Shown in pieces: positions 1-13,100 of a DNA stretch of 39,854 nucleotides. Every line of letters starts with the position of its first letter. Position 1 is the stretch's first letter. A program made the translations under genes and the position numbers. Below the pieces are notes generated by a model. The model had not been told where the DNA came from and ran no database searches. It worked only from the letters and a program-made list of their open reading frames with translations. Origin of the DNA: Mesotaenium endlicherianum (lineage: Eukaryota; Streptophyta; Zygnematophyceae; Zygnematales; Mesotaeniaceae); assembly GCA_009602735.1 (NCBI GenBank), contig WELA01008917.1:809259-849112 (forward strand). The letters run 5' to 3'.

Positions 1-22
1 GGGGGGGGGGGGGGGGGGGGGG
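1..22. other. poly-G run at window edge
   Basis: Twenty-two consecutive G residues open the window. Internal assembly gaps are also bordered by G runs and the window ends in a C run, so this is probably a contig or gap edge where sequencing stalled, not a biological end. Confidence 0.7.
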
Positions 23-2696
23 ACGACCAAGACGATGAGAAAAGGGCACCCTTGCCCAAAAAAGATCAGACCGCTCACTCTAATTTGGTCCAGACAGCAT
101 TTGCAGGCCAATCTACAGCCAACATGCAAAGGCACATGATACAAGTGGTTCAATCAAGCCACAGGAGACGAGGGGAGGGGGGGGAGTCCGGTTTCAGACA
201 GTACTTCTGAGGACCACACACCTGGAGCCTCGGTGGCAAGAGCTGCAGAGACGGCCACAGGGCGCTCGGACACCTGGCACCTGCTGGCTGCCGGTCTGCA
301 TTCCATAAGAATGGAGGCATCACCCAAGAGCTCCCTGTGGTGCACGAGGGGCCTGTCTACACGCAGGCCTGCGCGGGGGGGTGCAAAGGCTCCCGCAACA
401 CCTACGCGGCTGGCGCTCTGAGAATAGAATAGAAACAAATGAAAATGGAGATAGAGATAAGGAAGGCAAAAGAACCAAAGAAGAAAATCAGAAGTTAGGA
501 CTGATGTTTAGAAGGGAGGGGAGGGCCTTGGCAAGGAGCGGCAGACTTGTTAACAGACCCGGCAAGGACAGCAGCAATCTCTCTCCTATCACTTTCACCC
601 TGACAGGGCTGAAGCGTGGCAGCACCAGGAGAATATGACATATGCGAATGCCAGACAATATGACACCTCTCTCTCATGTAGAAGAGGATCGTTCAGGATG
701 CAGCCTGACACCATGGCAGCTCTGAGGATAGGAATATGTAACAATCTGATCGCTTTAACAGCTTTGAGGGTGAAGGGGGGCAGCTTCATCAGCACCATAA
801 TCAGTTTGGGCACAGCAATGAGATAGAGAAGCCTAAGCAGAAACCATGCAAGAGTGACGCCAAGGCCAACCTCTCCAGACAGTGGGGAAGAGAAAAAGAG
901 AGAGGAAGAGCTTTGAAAGAGTAGCAAACACAGATGACATATGCTGCATAACTCCTACCAAGCAGAGTGACCACCAAGACAGTCAAGAGGGCGCAGGGGC
1001 CCACAACTCTCTCGTCTTTGTGGGGCTGGGTGGAATGCTTACACCTCAGAAGGTAGTGGCTCAACCCAATGCAGATAATAGAAGGCAGGACAAGGCATGT
1101 GCTCTTTCTTTGCAGGACTTGCACCATTCAGTGGACAAAAATCACTGTGCAAGGGTACGAGCTGACGAGACAAAACGAAGCTGGCAGCCTTAGCCAGAAA
1201 CCAGAGGTGACTGAATTTGACAGACTAATCTGACGGTTCATGCTCGTGACAGGCAATAAAATGCAGCCCTACGCCTTAGCAAGTGAATCAACAACCCAAT
1301 AGTTCCGTGCACGACCTTTGATCATATTGTGGACTTCGTCTGTCCCCATGCATTCATGCACATCATCGAGTAAAAGGCATACTACTTAGACGCGGATGCT
1401 TTCTGCTCTCTCTTTCTGTGTCTGTACAAGCCAAGATGAGCGGGTGAAATCGTTTCGTCAAGTGAATATTATGAAAGCTCAAAAGCACAAGCAAAGCAGA
1501 AAGCCTTCACCCCTGAAGCAGCCATACCTGTGATATGGATGGCCTTGCCACTGCAGATGTTGTCGCCAGGCTTGCAAGACCGGCCGCGCTCGCAGCATGT
1601 GTAAGTGCTGCCATTTTATATATTTAAATATATGATCAAATATGAGGCTCGGTACCTAGAAAGAAATGGTGAAGAAGAAGGATGGAGTAGGACAAGGGGC
1701 CTGTCTTGCAGGACTTTTTTTGTTCTGGAGCTTCCTGTTTGCGCAAGTAAAGAAGCGCTGAAGAAACAGATATCTTGCGGGTTTGATCACAGACTTTGAG
1801 CTTCGTCTGCTGAAGCCTGAGAGTGGATCGAGTATTATGAAGTTCCCGTGCGCGAAATTGTCTATATGGATAGGTGTGCCGGCGGTGATAGTGGGGCCAC
1901 GCTCCTGAAGAAGATTCTAAGGACAGGAAGCAAAAGGCAGTCCCTGAAGGCAGAGACTCGAAAACGTTGGACTGCAAGCAGGTGCAAGGTCTGGGCAAGG
2001 TTGGGCAGGCGGAATACTGCTGTAGCATCTAGTACCACCACCTTTGGTACTATTTGAAAACGTTCGATTATGCATCTTGCGGTTTCAGGGTTAACAAACA
2101 GGGATTAGCCCACTTTGTATGCCGCTCGCTGATGCCCTTTGTCTAATTGGTTCCGACAATTCAGAATACGTGCCAACATTTACTTTCTGGAACGCCACAT
2201 CAGGAAAGGTGACAAGAATTACGCGCGCGTAAGCCTCGATAACCCAAAACTGCTCGTATGGGTGGCTACGATTGGCTGCAATTTTTATCATGCATAGGCG
2301 GCACCGTACATGCAGGAGGCAGAATCGCCTCTGGGTGGGCACAAGATGCACACGATGGCCCCCAACGGCCCCCCGATGCCAATCAGGCATACAAAATATA
2401 TATGTAATATATATTTAAAAAGCAAAACTCACAAAAGTTATACAGAACAGGACTGGGTCGAAGCCAGGTCGAAGCCGGTCGAAACTTATCGAAGCCGAGC
2501 GAAGCAGATCGATGCGATTCGATGCAAAGTCCACGGACTCCTCCCGGCACGCTCCGTACAAGGTTGAGTAGTTTCCTTTGGACAACTCGTTCCTTGTTCG
2601 CAAGCTTTACATCTCTGCTCAAGAAAGCCAGTCAGTGTTAAGAGTAGCAATCTCTCCTGTAACGGAGAACTTCGCGCAGCATCGCCAGAATCAAAT
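23..2696. other. no recognised gene; possible minus-strand hydrophobic ORFs
   Basis: I recognise no gene in this 2.7 kb. On the minus strand two open stretches (about 927-595 and 1020-970) encode hydrophobic segments, for example LAWFLLRLLYLIAVPKLIMV and CALLTVLVVTLLG, the second followed by a GTAGGAG donor-like site. A further minus-strand open stretch covers 438-154. They could be exons of a membrane protein whose end lies near the left edge, but no family match is evident and chance is just as likely. The last 250 bases are the upstream region of the glutathione transferase gene. Confidence 0.3.
2457..2522 (+). repeat. short tandem TCGAAGC-type repeat
   Basis: Roughly six degenerate copies of a TCGAAGCC(A/G)G-like decamer (variants TCGAAAC, GCGAAGC, TCGATGC) lie end to end, 175 to 240 bases upstream of the glutathione transferase start codon. 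The position would suit a promoter element or simply a small minisatellite; the sequence cannot decide. Confidence 0.6.
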
Positions 2697-5622
2697 ATGG
2701 CTACAACCCAGAGTACAGACATTCTAAATGTAGACGTGTACTATGATGTTGGCTCTCCGTACAGCTGGTTGGCTCTCGAAATTCTTTTCAGGTATGTCAA
2801 CGGCATGTATCAAAGGACGATGAAGTCGAAAATGGAGCTGGTCCAGGTGCATAATATGTATTTCCATCTTTTGATTTTTTTCCCTTAGCTGGTAAGCGCT
2901 TGTGCATTGTGCCTTACTTATGGATTGACGTCTGATGCATTGACTCCACCGTGCCAGGTACATAGAGCGCTGGCAATTGAGGGTGCAGCTGCATCCTGTG
3001 CTTGTTGGAGCTCTTCATAAAGCTACAGGGAACTCAATGCCTGCTTCCGTGCCTGCTCGAGGTGACCCAACAGCTTCTTAAAAAGCTCTCAGTACATTAC
3101 AGCCTATGGCAGCTGTGAGTGTAATGCAGCGGAGACCTAGTAAGTAAAATCATTTATCAGGATATACATGTGATAAGTCCAAGTCATACTGATACTTTAC
3201 AGTTCTGTGCATTTTTGCTGCCACATGACATGTGCACTGATACACAGAACATGTTACTTAAAGAGGTAGACACTGGAAGACGTTAAGAGCTACCAAATGG
3301 GCGGAGGAGTATTGATGGAGACTCTTGCATGTGCACACTGGTCTCTTTTCCGCATGGAAAAGCTTAGCTTGCCTGTCAAGAATGTGAAGTGACACTTGCT
3401 TGAGTCAAGCCTCTGCTGCCGTCCAAATATATTGACTGCCAGACAATCTTATGGTCAATTATTGCGAGCAGCATCAGCTGTATCTGAGCCCTTCCTTGCG
3501 TCCCATGTTAGTTGTGTGGCAGGTCGACAGCTGGCGGTGGACCTACAGAGAAATGCTCGCTTCATGCGGGTGCCGTTGACAGGTGTCCCCCCCGGCTTTG
3601 GCTCGCCAGCTTTCAACACCATAAAGTGCCAACGCCTCCTGACAGCTGTCGCGTTGCGGAAGGTCTGCCCTCTGGCCCTCCTAATCCAAAACAGGGTTAT
3701 AAAAATCCGTGTAGTAATTCGTCATGGCCTTGGGATTTGGGTTTTCTTTGCGCCAGCTGGCAAACTCATGCAGCTTCTGGGTCGTGCTTTGGCTTGCACT
3801 GGAGCGGGAGAGCGCAGCTTGTGCATGTGACAAGTGTGGGAGCTGTAGGGTTTCCACTAGTCCCATGTCATATAATCTGGCTGGGTGGCCGTGCTTTACA
3901 TCACCAAAACGCGTGAACAACGACAGTCTGTATGGGGAGGCAATAGCAGGCGTTCAAATACACCATGGGGCGGGCACTGTCATTATTCGGAGGGTCCCGG
4001 ACAACAACTGTAGAATTCTCAACCTGGTGCTCTCCCTATGAGCGTCACCTTCCAAAAGACTTGGCACTTGCCTGATATCCCGAAGCATGCGTCGCATCTT
4101 ACTTAAACCTGCCCTTTGAACCCTGCATACCGTCCACAAGGTCGCCTGCGTGGGGGCTCAAGATATATGCCCCCGTTGAGGTTCCAGCCTCTGGCCAGGT
4201 GTCAGCAGAGCATGGGGCTGCAAGATGATGTCAGGCGGCAGCGGTTGGGCCCGTCGATCCCTCGATTGTGGGGCATGAGCGTCGGCCTCACGACGAGTTG
4301 AGTAGCTTGCCTGTCTTTGCAACTCTCTGCCCCAGAATAAAGCTTGCAAGAGTGCTGGACGTCACTCTCGGATGCACAAGTGCTTGGGGATAAAGGTGCA
4401 GTTTTGGGGTTTCAATTGGGGGTCGGGTTTCGGACTTATTGGGGGCCGGGTTTATTGTGGGGCTTGGGGCTTGGTGTCAGGGTATCGGTGTCACCCTTCC
4501 CCTAGGTGTAGGGCACCTACTTAATCCAAATCCCACAGCCAGGTCGCCACAGCCTAGAGTGCAGCACCGTGTTTGAGGTACAAATTAGGGTTAGGGCATG
4601 GGGCGAGGGTTAGGGTTTTTAGGGCCCATCTTCTTCTCCTGGGGATGCGTTCCCCCTTGAACCAGGTCATTGCAGCCAGGTCACCACAGCCAGACTGCAG
4701 TGCTCCCTTTGAGCCTCTCCTTGACCCTTGAAGATTTACAGAAATCGCAACGCCCTCCCTGACATCTGGAGTCGCGGATGGGGCTGCAGGGGGAGATGTC
4801 ACAGGAGCTGAGGAGCCTGACTCGGGCTATCTACAGCGCCATATGGGGGGGGCCAGAAGGGGCTGCCGTTGACATCATGAGCCCCGCGTTTCTCGAGCGC
4901 TGTTGCAGGGATGCGCCGATAACTGAGCCTGAGACGGCAGCCTTGTTGGCGGAGATGGAGGGTGGCAAAGTGAAGGACCGCCTGAAGGTTGGTTCTCGAC
5001 GCACGTGACTCACGTGACAGAAGAGCTGAAGCTGCGCGTGCTTGCAAGCTACTGGCTGGAAGTCCCCATCTAGAGCTCTTGTTGACAGGTGGCGTTGTAG
5101 TAGTTTGCGTCACGGCTTTGTCTACACCCCTCCCACCCCTAAGGATGAAAATAGGTTCTGCTTGAGTGAAGATAGAGGTGTCTGGTCCATGTTGCCTCAG
5201 GTCGCTGATGGCCATTCTAACTGCCTACAAGAAAGCACAATTCCAGGCTTGGCTGGGAGTTGGCTCTTGCCTGGCCTCTTCATGAGTGAAGGACATCTAT
5301 GGGAGAGGGGGTGAGGGACCTGGACCATAAATACTTGACCTTTGGCAAGATCATCTTTTGAGAAGAAAATCTGAACCTGCAGGTGTGGGCATCTGCTATG
5401 CAGGAGGTGACAGCAGAGGCTGTTAGGATGGGGGCGTATGGGGTTCCCACCATTGTAGTCACGCCCGGCGAAGGTGGAGGGGATGGAAGCACAACCACGA
5501 GGGGAGGATTCGGCCCAGGCGAGTCTTTACTGTTTTTTGGCTCAGATAGGTTCGAGCAGATGGCCTTTGTGCTGGGCAAATCGTGGGAGGGTCCTATTCC
5601 CACGAGAACAAGCAAGTTGTAG
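2697..5622 (+). CDS. kappa-class glutathione S-transferase (DsbA-like fold), 5 exons
   Basis: Exons 2697-2791, 2958-3061, 3523-3662, 4790-4987 and 5383-5622 join in frame to 258 codons (TAG stop). All introns are GT...AG, with TGCAG- or GGCAG-type acceptors. The N-terminus reads VYYDVGSPYSWLALEILFRY, the thioredoxin-like start of the kappa class; the Ser of GSPY (residue 20) matches the catalytic Ser16 of human GSTK1. Next come LHPVLVGALHKATGN and DLQRNARFMRVPLTG, then the helical insert with FNTIKCQRLLTAV and LTRAIYSAIWG. The C-terminal half has GAYGVPTIVV (the cis-Pro loop), LLFFGSDRFEQMAFVLGKSW and GPIP. Family members conjugate glutathione or reduce peroxides, usually in peroxisomes or mitochondria; no clear targeting signal is visible here. 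The length is slightly above the family's usual 220 or so because of small inserts (exon 3 after VPLTG, exon 5 GEGGGDGSTTTRG). The related bacterial family is 2-hydroxychromene-2-carboxylate isomerase. The donors of introns 3 (GTCTGC) and 4 (GTTGGT) are the least certain boundaries. Confidence 0.87.
4385..4630 (+). repeat. degenerate telomere-like G-rich repeat in intron
   Basis: Intron 3 of the glutathione transferase gene contains GGGTTT-, GGGGCTTGGGG- and GGGTTAGGG-like blocks, the clearest at 4583-4624. They resemble degenerate plant/algal telomere repeats (TTTAGGG). Similar material recurs at 12130-12320 and 16863-16943. Confidence 0.6.
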
Positions 5623-8369
5623 AATTGTCTGCCGGTTTTGACGAGTGTTGGTGAAGGCATGGTTCAGCTGTGGTTAGGCTAACAGGCATAAGCAAATCGA
5701 GGTGGTGGTGAGCCAGGAGTTTAAGGGGGGTCAATTCAACTGGTGATTGTACAGGGTGCTTTATATTCCAACCTAAGTTCTGCTGTAGACAGGACGTTGT
5801 TGTACACTACTGGGCACATATACGGGCTAGCAGCATTTTTACTAAAGTTCATTACAATTTAGAAATATCGTCTTAGCAGGCTATTGTATAACTATTATTC
5901 AATGTCGAGACTTTCGACACATTTTTCATGTACATTGTTCTAAGTCGTGTGCTTGGGACTGGCCATGAGCAGGAAGCTGTATACATCATGCATCACCTAA
6001 CGCAACGATTAATGTAAAAGCATTGAAAGGTGTCGTACGTTCACATGAACAAGTTGGTGTGCATGTTCATCTTGATTGTAAGCTTCCAGTATAATCCATC
6101 AGACCTACTTCTTACTCACCAATCAGCAGGCAGCAACGCGGAGCTGTGAACAAGTGTACCAAGGTTGAACTTTGAAGCTACGAGAAGTGCAAATATGCCA
6201 ATAAATTTCATAAGGCTGAAACTATTATATTTGTTCAATGTCAAATGATACACACTGCGTTTCAAATTGTATGTTATTAAAGTTTCCAATGTACAATCAT
6301 ACATTATGGTCTATTGAAGCTCTCTGGCTGGTACGAACTGGACATATGATTGCTGGAGGGGAGATATCGAGTATACTAGGATAAGTATGTCCAGGACCAC
6401 CTTGTTGAATCATGACAAATCTTCAACTAAGTAGGAGCTTACGATTGTGTAAGGAGACCTGCTATACTGCAGACCAGCCTGCATGTTTATAATGTAATCT
6501 TGCAGAGGCTAAGTTTAAGAATCAACTCTGCTTAGCTTACTCTACACCCTACGATCCTTCACTGAAGTCCTCATGGCATTATTCCTCTCAACTTTTAAGA
6601 GTGGTCTACTTTTCCATGAGGTCTCACCAGCCAATAATGCAGAGCCGGCCCTTTGTCGCCTGCAATTGATATTCCAGCACAAGACAGTGTCTTCTTGGCG
6701 AGTCCTTAGTCAAGCCCTTTGTGGTGCCTTCATATAGCTGGGGCACATGATTTTCTCTCCCAATCTTTAAGAGCAGTTTCGGCCTTCAAAGGTGTGTTTC
6801 AGGGTCTGAACAAGCCCTGTCGTCAGAACCAGGATTGCAGTCGACGTCCTCATGTGGGTCCAAAAGCCCAGTGAGACGGAAATGTAGCATTATTACACCT
6901 TGTACAACTTCTTGGCGTGCAACTCAGCATTCCATCGCCCAAATGCTGTTTGCGTCCTCCTGTTCTTGCACCTTTATTAGTAGACTTGACAGTCTTCGTC
7001 TTTCTTCACCTTCGCAACACTTTGCCAATACGACGTCCTTTCTTGTTGCGTTTGTGAAGAAGAGCCTCCCTTTTCAGTCGCGTTAGTGTGGACTAAGTGA
7101 ATCCAGTATGCGGATATGAGGAGATTTTGGACACCAAAGAATACGAGAGTCTCCAGAGCCATATTTTCGAGGTGTCGGGAAAACAATTTACCCAAAGGGC
7201 AGAGAGATGCAGGAGCCTTCTGAAGCGAGGTTAGCAAAGTTCCAAGTAACCGGATTCGTAAAGGAAGTACTTTAGCACAAAATCCGAATGTGGGATTCAG
7301 CATATATGCAGTGTCATTCGTATCCAAGGCTGGACGGTCATCTGTGAGACGCCGAAGGAAAGCTTGTGGTACTGTTTGTGTTGCTGTAGCCTGCAATCGT
7401 ATGAGCCAGCTTCAGCTGGCTTCAGCGCACCGAACTTAACGGACCAACTGTCCCAAATTCGTTTCGAAGTGATACTGCTGTCCCAACTGGAACGTGCTTC
7501 AACAGATTTTCGCCGACACTGCCTGCTGCACGACTTCTGTTCTTTGCCGATGGCGGCAGCCGATGGGAATGATGCTGATTGCACATAAAGAGATCCAGGC
7601 GGTTGGATACTGCTGGAAATCATGATTGGTTAATTATAAACTTTCAGAAAACTCCAACTTCATGGTGTGGGAGAGAGCGTGCGAGGCATAAGAGCCCGCT
7701 GGAGGCAGTCTTGCAAGTTGCCGGGTGCAAGGCGCCCCTCGGTCGATTATATTCGTGGATTTCGTCAACATCCTCTGCCTGTCGGTAAGAGAAAGTAAAT
7801 CTGGGAAAATTCAGAACATCGTTTGAGAGCAATTTTGTATCCCTATATAATCTTCATAGAGAACTTGTGAAATCTACGGATTTTAGATAACTTCCACTCA
7901 CAATTAGGAGATATCTTTGAAATATGAGTTGGGCTTAAAATGTTCAAAACAAAATATAACATCGGATTTAATTACCTCGAATCGAGGGGTCAAGAGACAT
8001 AAAAGGTGGCCGTAGCTAATGGGCCACAGACTTCAACGTCCGCCGTATAGTTCGTTGAGTGAGGTCAAAATCTGCAGTTGGGCGACATTAGACGATGTGC
8101 TGCTTCTTGATCCCAGGACCTTAAACAGGTTTGCAACTTCAGGGCTTCAAATGGCTTCAACGAAGGTGCAACTAAGCGCAACTAGCATAACGGACTTCGC
8201 AAGCAACATGGAGTTAATTTGCGCCTCATCTCTAGCCTTTCACAACACCTTATTTGCAACCTAAACTTTCCAACCTAAAGAGCATCAAAAGTGTTGCTAT
8301 CACCCAAGAATATACTGCTCATTAGGCGTTGAGATTCGCAACAACTGTGTGTTTAAAGACGAGCAAATT
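5623..8369. other. AT-rich intergenic DNA, nothing recognised
   Basis: The first few hundred bases are the 3' region of the glutathione transferase gene; the first exact TGTAA lies rather far away, at 6013-6017. Longer open frames here, for example on the minus strand at 7396-6977 and on the plus strand at 7364-7588, show no family signature or convincing splice partners. I see no RNA gene. Confidence 0.5.
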
Positions 8370-9167
8370 ACAAAACTCCTTTCACGAGTTGACTTCATTA
8401 CAAAGTCCACAACCACTTTTGAAACTCATTAAAAGAACTCCTACTTGCACATGTAAGGCTAGTCCACGTGAGCCTTACGCGAATAAATGACGAGCCACAC
8501 GAATTCGCACGCGACCCAGCCTGAGACACCACTTCTCTATTTCGTTCCCATAATTTTCCACACCAATTCTCTAACTGACCCACCTTCACGAAGCAAACTC
8601 ACCAAGAACCCAAATTTTGGGTGAACACACTTCTTTCTACCTCTATTTTTCCTTCACTTTCACGCTCTAAATTTTTTGAACCCCTTTAACGCGCCTCCAA
8701 TATGACGACACTTCGAACTCCATACCTCATCGGCGGCAGGTTAGGCAAGCCTCCATGAGTTCTCGGGGTACAAGTTGGGGTTTGGGTACTAGGGTCTTCC
8801 TCTCCGCTACAAACAGTTTGATGTGACTTCATTCCTACGTGAAATAGCAGGGAGTGCGATGAATACAGTCACAGGGTCTACAAAATATAGGCGAAAAAGA
8901 AGGTTTGAAAGAATTACTGTGGGCCTTTTTTGGTGTCCTTGGGGAGTTTGTGAAGGTGGGTCAGTGAGAAATGTAGTGTGGAAAATTTTGAAATCGACAT
9001 AGGGAAGTAGTGTGTCAGGCAGGGTCGCGAGCAAATTTGTGTGGCACGTCATATTTACGCGTAAGGCCTACGTGAACTAGCCTTACATGTGCGGGGAGGA
9101 GTTATGATTAGTTTCAAAGTAGCAGTGGATTATGCAATAAAGTTAACTTGTGGTAGGAGTTTTGTTT
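8370..9167. repeat. large imperfect inverted repeat (fold-back element)
   Basis: The segment 8370-8652 and the reverse complement of 8881-9167 align along their whole length, by eye at roughly 70 to 75% identity with small indels. Shared blocks include ACAAAACTCCT, CACATGTAAGGCTAGT, CTGACCCACCTTCAC and AATTTTCCACAC. The arms are about 285 bases and the spacer about 230 bases (8653-8880). The transcript would form a long imperfect hairpin. No transposase is seen inside, so it could be a non-autonomous fold-back/MITE-like element or an old inverted duplication. A 14-base palindrome, AACGATGCATCGTT, sits just outside the right arm at 9181-9194. I could not identify a target-site duplication. Confidence 0.8.
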
Positions 9168-10180
9168 TTGCCCTTCAAAAAACGATGCATCGTTAATGGA
9201 GTATGATATGTACTCATTCAGATCATGTGTTGTGTTTTGTGGTGGATCAAGTTTAAACAATATAATGCGCAAAGCTTATTTACCCTTCTTTGATGAACAT
9301 GTGACAATTGTGCATAATCGTAGTGAGGTCACACATTTGTTATTAGTGAAAGGAGTTGAAACATTTGAGGTGTATTCTATCTTTGTATACTAGGATATTC
9401 AATGCCAAAGTGCAAAGTTTTTTGCTGTCTATTGTCTCACAACAATATACCCCAGATTCATGTTAGTTCATCTTTATTAATGCCCCACCTCCAAGACTGC
9501 ACAATGAAAAGTCACCAAAAGCAACAACTCAAAACTTGCACCATCGCATATGTGCAGATCAATGTTATAAGCGGTCATGAAATCGTAGTCCTAATTGTGG
9601 ACTACGTGTTTGAAACATGGTATAACGATTATGTATTGGAGTTATACGTGCAAATACACATGTATTTTGATTTTTCCAAGATTCCTTGGAAGGTTGGTAG
9701 AGTCTACAACTTTCAAAATAGTGTGAAACTTGATCACGGTTAGTTGCGAAGGGTTGAGGACAACCTAGTACTACACCCATCTATTGAAAGTGAAGACTTA
9801 AAGATAACACTTCATTACTACAAAAAATTATCTTTCATATGTTTAAGGATGCCTTTTGAGTATTTTGAGAATACGTCGTAATACATGGTGTTATTTGTAG
9901 CTCGCAGTCCGATATACGAGTATCCCATAAACTAGGATCGTCATGCACAATTTCCAATTTCATATGAAAATCATACAAGAAATAATACATCAATGTTAGC
10001 ACAAAGCTTGTCAAAGTTAGCTCTGTGTATCTTCTTATTCAAAGTCACATTCATAATTCCATACATTCAAACTATGGTATGCCGCCTACCTTGACTTGGG
10101 GCATATGTGTATTACAAAAGGCTAAAGCTAGTAGCATCACTACAAAATGGACACAAGTGCAGTTGTGGCTCGAGGGGCCT
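9168..10180. other. AT-rich intergenic DNA with AKR 3' flank
   Basis: No recognised gene. Its right end is the downstream flank of the minus-strand aldo-keto reductase gene. Open frames such as 9402-9743 (+) are low in complexity and show no family motif. Confidence 0.5.
10112..10116 (-). promoter_or_regulatory. TGTAA poly(A) signal of aldo-keto reductase
   Basis: On the minus strand TGTAA occurs 65 bases beyond the stop codon of the aldo-keto reductase. TGTAA (UGUAA) is the usual polyadenylation signal in chlorophyte green algae. A five-base motif alone is weak; the parallel with the other genes here supports it. Confidence 0.45.
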
Positions 10181-13100
10181 TTAAACGACCCCCTCCGAGC
10201 ACCAGCAAAAGTGATGTCCCTTGTCAAGCGCATCCAACACAGACACGGAGTTTGAGCCTAGCTCAAAAGAAAAAGCGCCGATGTTCTCCTTGATGCGTTC
10301 GGGCTTCACGGACTTGGCAATGACAACTGCATGCACGTCGTGAGATAGTTGCACTTCAGCTGCAGCCAACAGAGAGCATTGCAGTGGCCTCATGGCTGGC
10401 GATACCAATCTAGAGGTACATAAAGCACGTGCCTTACATGATTGCTGGCAAGAGTTAGTGGTGTGAATCTTGATGCGATATAAATCTGGACTCTCGTGTA
10501 GCCCTAGACTCATTGTCCTGCACCACAAAACCCTAATTCCCCAAAAATCCATCTCACACGAGGCTACTACAGCAAGTACCATCAGCTTCTCTTACAAGGA
10601 ACAACATATTATTAGTGCGGCATCGTATCTGAAACTGCCCAACGCACATCATACATCCCCTCCCAACTCATGCTAGTGAAGACGTAAAGATGGAGCATGA
10701 CCTTCACTGGAAAAGTTCAGACCTCTGCACTAGAGCACATTAGAACAAACAAAAAGGAACAAACACATGCATATTTGGCCCAACGTTGGGGTACAAAGTA
10801 GGTCAGACGCCCCCACGCAAACTCCCAAAAAGCATATTAGGTGGAGGGAGTGGGGGTTGGCAATTGTTGGAGGGAGGCACATCCCCGGCCTGAATGACCT
10901 TTCTTGAGTTATACCACTCCACAAACTTCGCGGCTTGCCCCGGATACACTGAGGGTAACATCAGCATGAAAAGTGCACCAGCCTAGAGCCGCAGCAGCCA
11001 CGCAAAGAAGCCACGTGCGCAAGGGCCCAAAGAGCGCGCAGAGAGCGTCCAGAGGGTGCCAGCTGGCAGCAATTAAGTTACCCAGTCCATGCTGGAGGCC
11101 CCAGCAGAGAAGAGCCTGGGCCAGTGTGCACGTGTGCTCAGCCGCAACAGCCGCCACCGTCGGATCTGCCAGCAGCTGCGCATCCGGCCATCCGACACAC
11201 GTGCGCAGCTTGCTCAGCCCTCAGCAGGCCAAAATCAACAGAGGCGCAGCTCATCCTTCACTCGACGTGACAGCACCTGCTGCTGGCTCAGCCCTCTGCA
11301 CACACAGCACCGGCAACGCCGCGACTCCTCTTGCCCCACATGACGTGACAGCTTCCCACATCAGCAAGCGCATGCCTCCCCTGCTTGACATGCACCAACG
11401 GGACATGTGTCGCACAGACACGCGCCGAGAAGATCGATACGCGGCCAGGTCTTCCCTCTTGTCCTTTCAGCCGGCTACGACAACCCTGCCGCTGATTGAG
11501 TCTTGCCTGCTGCGTGTATGTGAGGGTTGCGTCTGGGCCTTGGGATGAGCCCTCGCCCTCGTTGCCCTCCGCAGCAGTGGCAAGACGCGGCGAAAGAGCA
11601 GCAGGCGGGAGAGGCTGCAGCAGAATGAGATCGATCGCAGGCATGCATGTGGATGCAAAAGCAGCAGGAGATGTTATCGCTGGAGCTGCAGGCTGTGACC
11701 AATCACACGCACGAACGATGAACGCAAAAGCAGCAGGAGGAACTGGGTGCAGCAGACCGTAGTCTGGTGCAGGTATGGGATGATACAGGAAAGAGCAGCG
11801 GGAGGGGATGGCACCAGGAGAAGGATGTGCTTGAATGCATGCATGGCTGGAGGAGAGCGTTGTCGGCTGCTACCTTTCGGAACTCAAGAGCAACCCTAGC
11901 GGGCCAACCTAACCGCGCACATTTGTGACTCGTTGAGATCCTTCGTTTTCGGGTCCCGTCGGAAGGCAAAAAATCTCAATTACAGGAGGAGAAGCCTTGG
12001 CGAAAGAAAATGTATACATTCTTCTCGGCCAAGGAGAACAAACCTTGTCCTTTCCAGACTTTGCGCTTCTCTACCCAAGAAAAAAAAAGTATATTTCGGG
12101 GGGGGGGGCAATAAAAGTCACTAGCATCAGGATTCGGGTTTAAGGTGTAGGCTTAGGGCTGAGCTGGCGGGTGCAGGCTATAGGGGTGGAGCCCAGGCTT
12201 ATGGGTGAGCTTTAGGATTTGCAGTCGAATCAGGATCTAGTGCTAACAAGCCAGCTGCCCTTGCTAGATCCCAGGCCCCAAAAGCACGCCAAAACAAACT
12301 AGGGTTTAGGACGCAGCGTAGGTGACTGCCCTTGCTTCCCCCCGTCCCCTCTCTCTTTCTAACACACACACACGCAGACAGAGGCCCCCACCTCCAGGAG
12401 CCGCTTACACTGAGAACGTCCAGCAGCGACAAGAAACAAGTATGCGGGAGCTTTCACATAGTAGGGCGAGGGGTTTGAAGCGTGGGCCATGTTCTGTGCA
12501 GGGACCAGCCTCAGGTACCCCAGTCCGATTACTGGTATGCATTGCTGCCAGCTGGCACAAGTAGAGGCTGTGCAGGGGAGGAGTCTGACTCTTCCAGAAA
12601 AGGCCCGCTTCTGCAGAGGCTCACAGAGAGGCGCACAGGCTCATAGTGGCCTGGGACCGACTCAAGGGAAGAGAAGGGGCATGAGCACGGGCGTTCTGCC
12701 TGTAAGGGGGCACAGGGAGCTTGGCTTGGAGTTGCTGTCATTTACTTGGCTGCACAGCCTGCAGGTGCCTGCGTGCCAGCCAGCAGTTCAAGTGCAGTCT
12801 CTGTCTTGGCAAATGGATGGAGGGGAGGGAGGAGAGGAGAGAGGGAGGGAGAGAGGAAGCGAGCGAGGGAGGGAGGAAGGGAGGGAGAGAGGGAGGGAGG
12901 GGGGGAGGGAGGGAGGGGCAAGAGAGGGGAGGAAGGGAGAACCTGTCCGCAGCCGAGAGGGGAGTATGCAGCCACAGCGATGCCGTTCTGGGCACAGAAG
13001 GCGCGCAGCCCAGCCTGCAGCAGGTACGGGTGCACCTCCACCTGCAGCTAGCCAGCCAGGCAGCACAAGCACGGGAGGCAGGCAGGCAGGCAGTCAGATA

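Noticed and set aside
12199..12432. Extra reductase exon reading SLLDVL near 12400
   Set aside because: It looked AKR-like, but starting the next exon at 11175 ([14 protein letters not shown]) closes the frame exactly, so no extra exon is needed.
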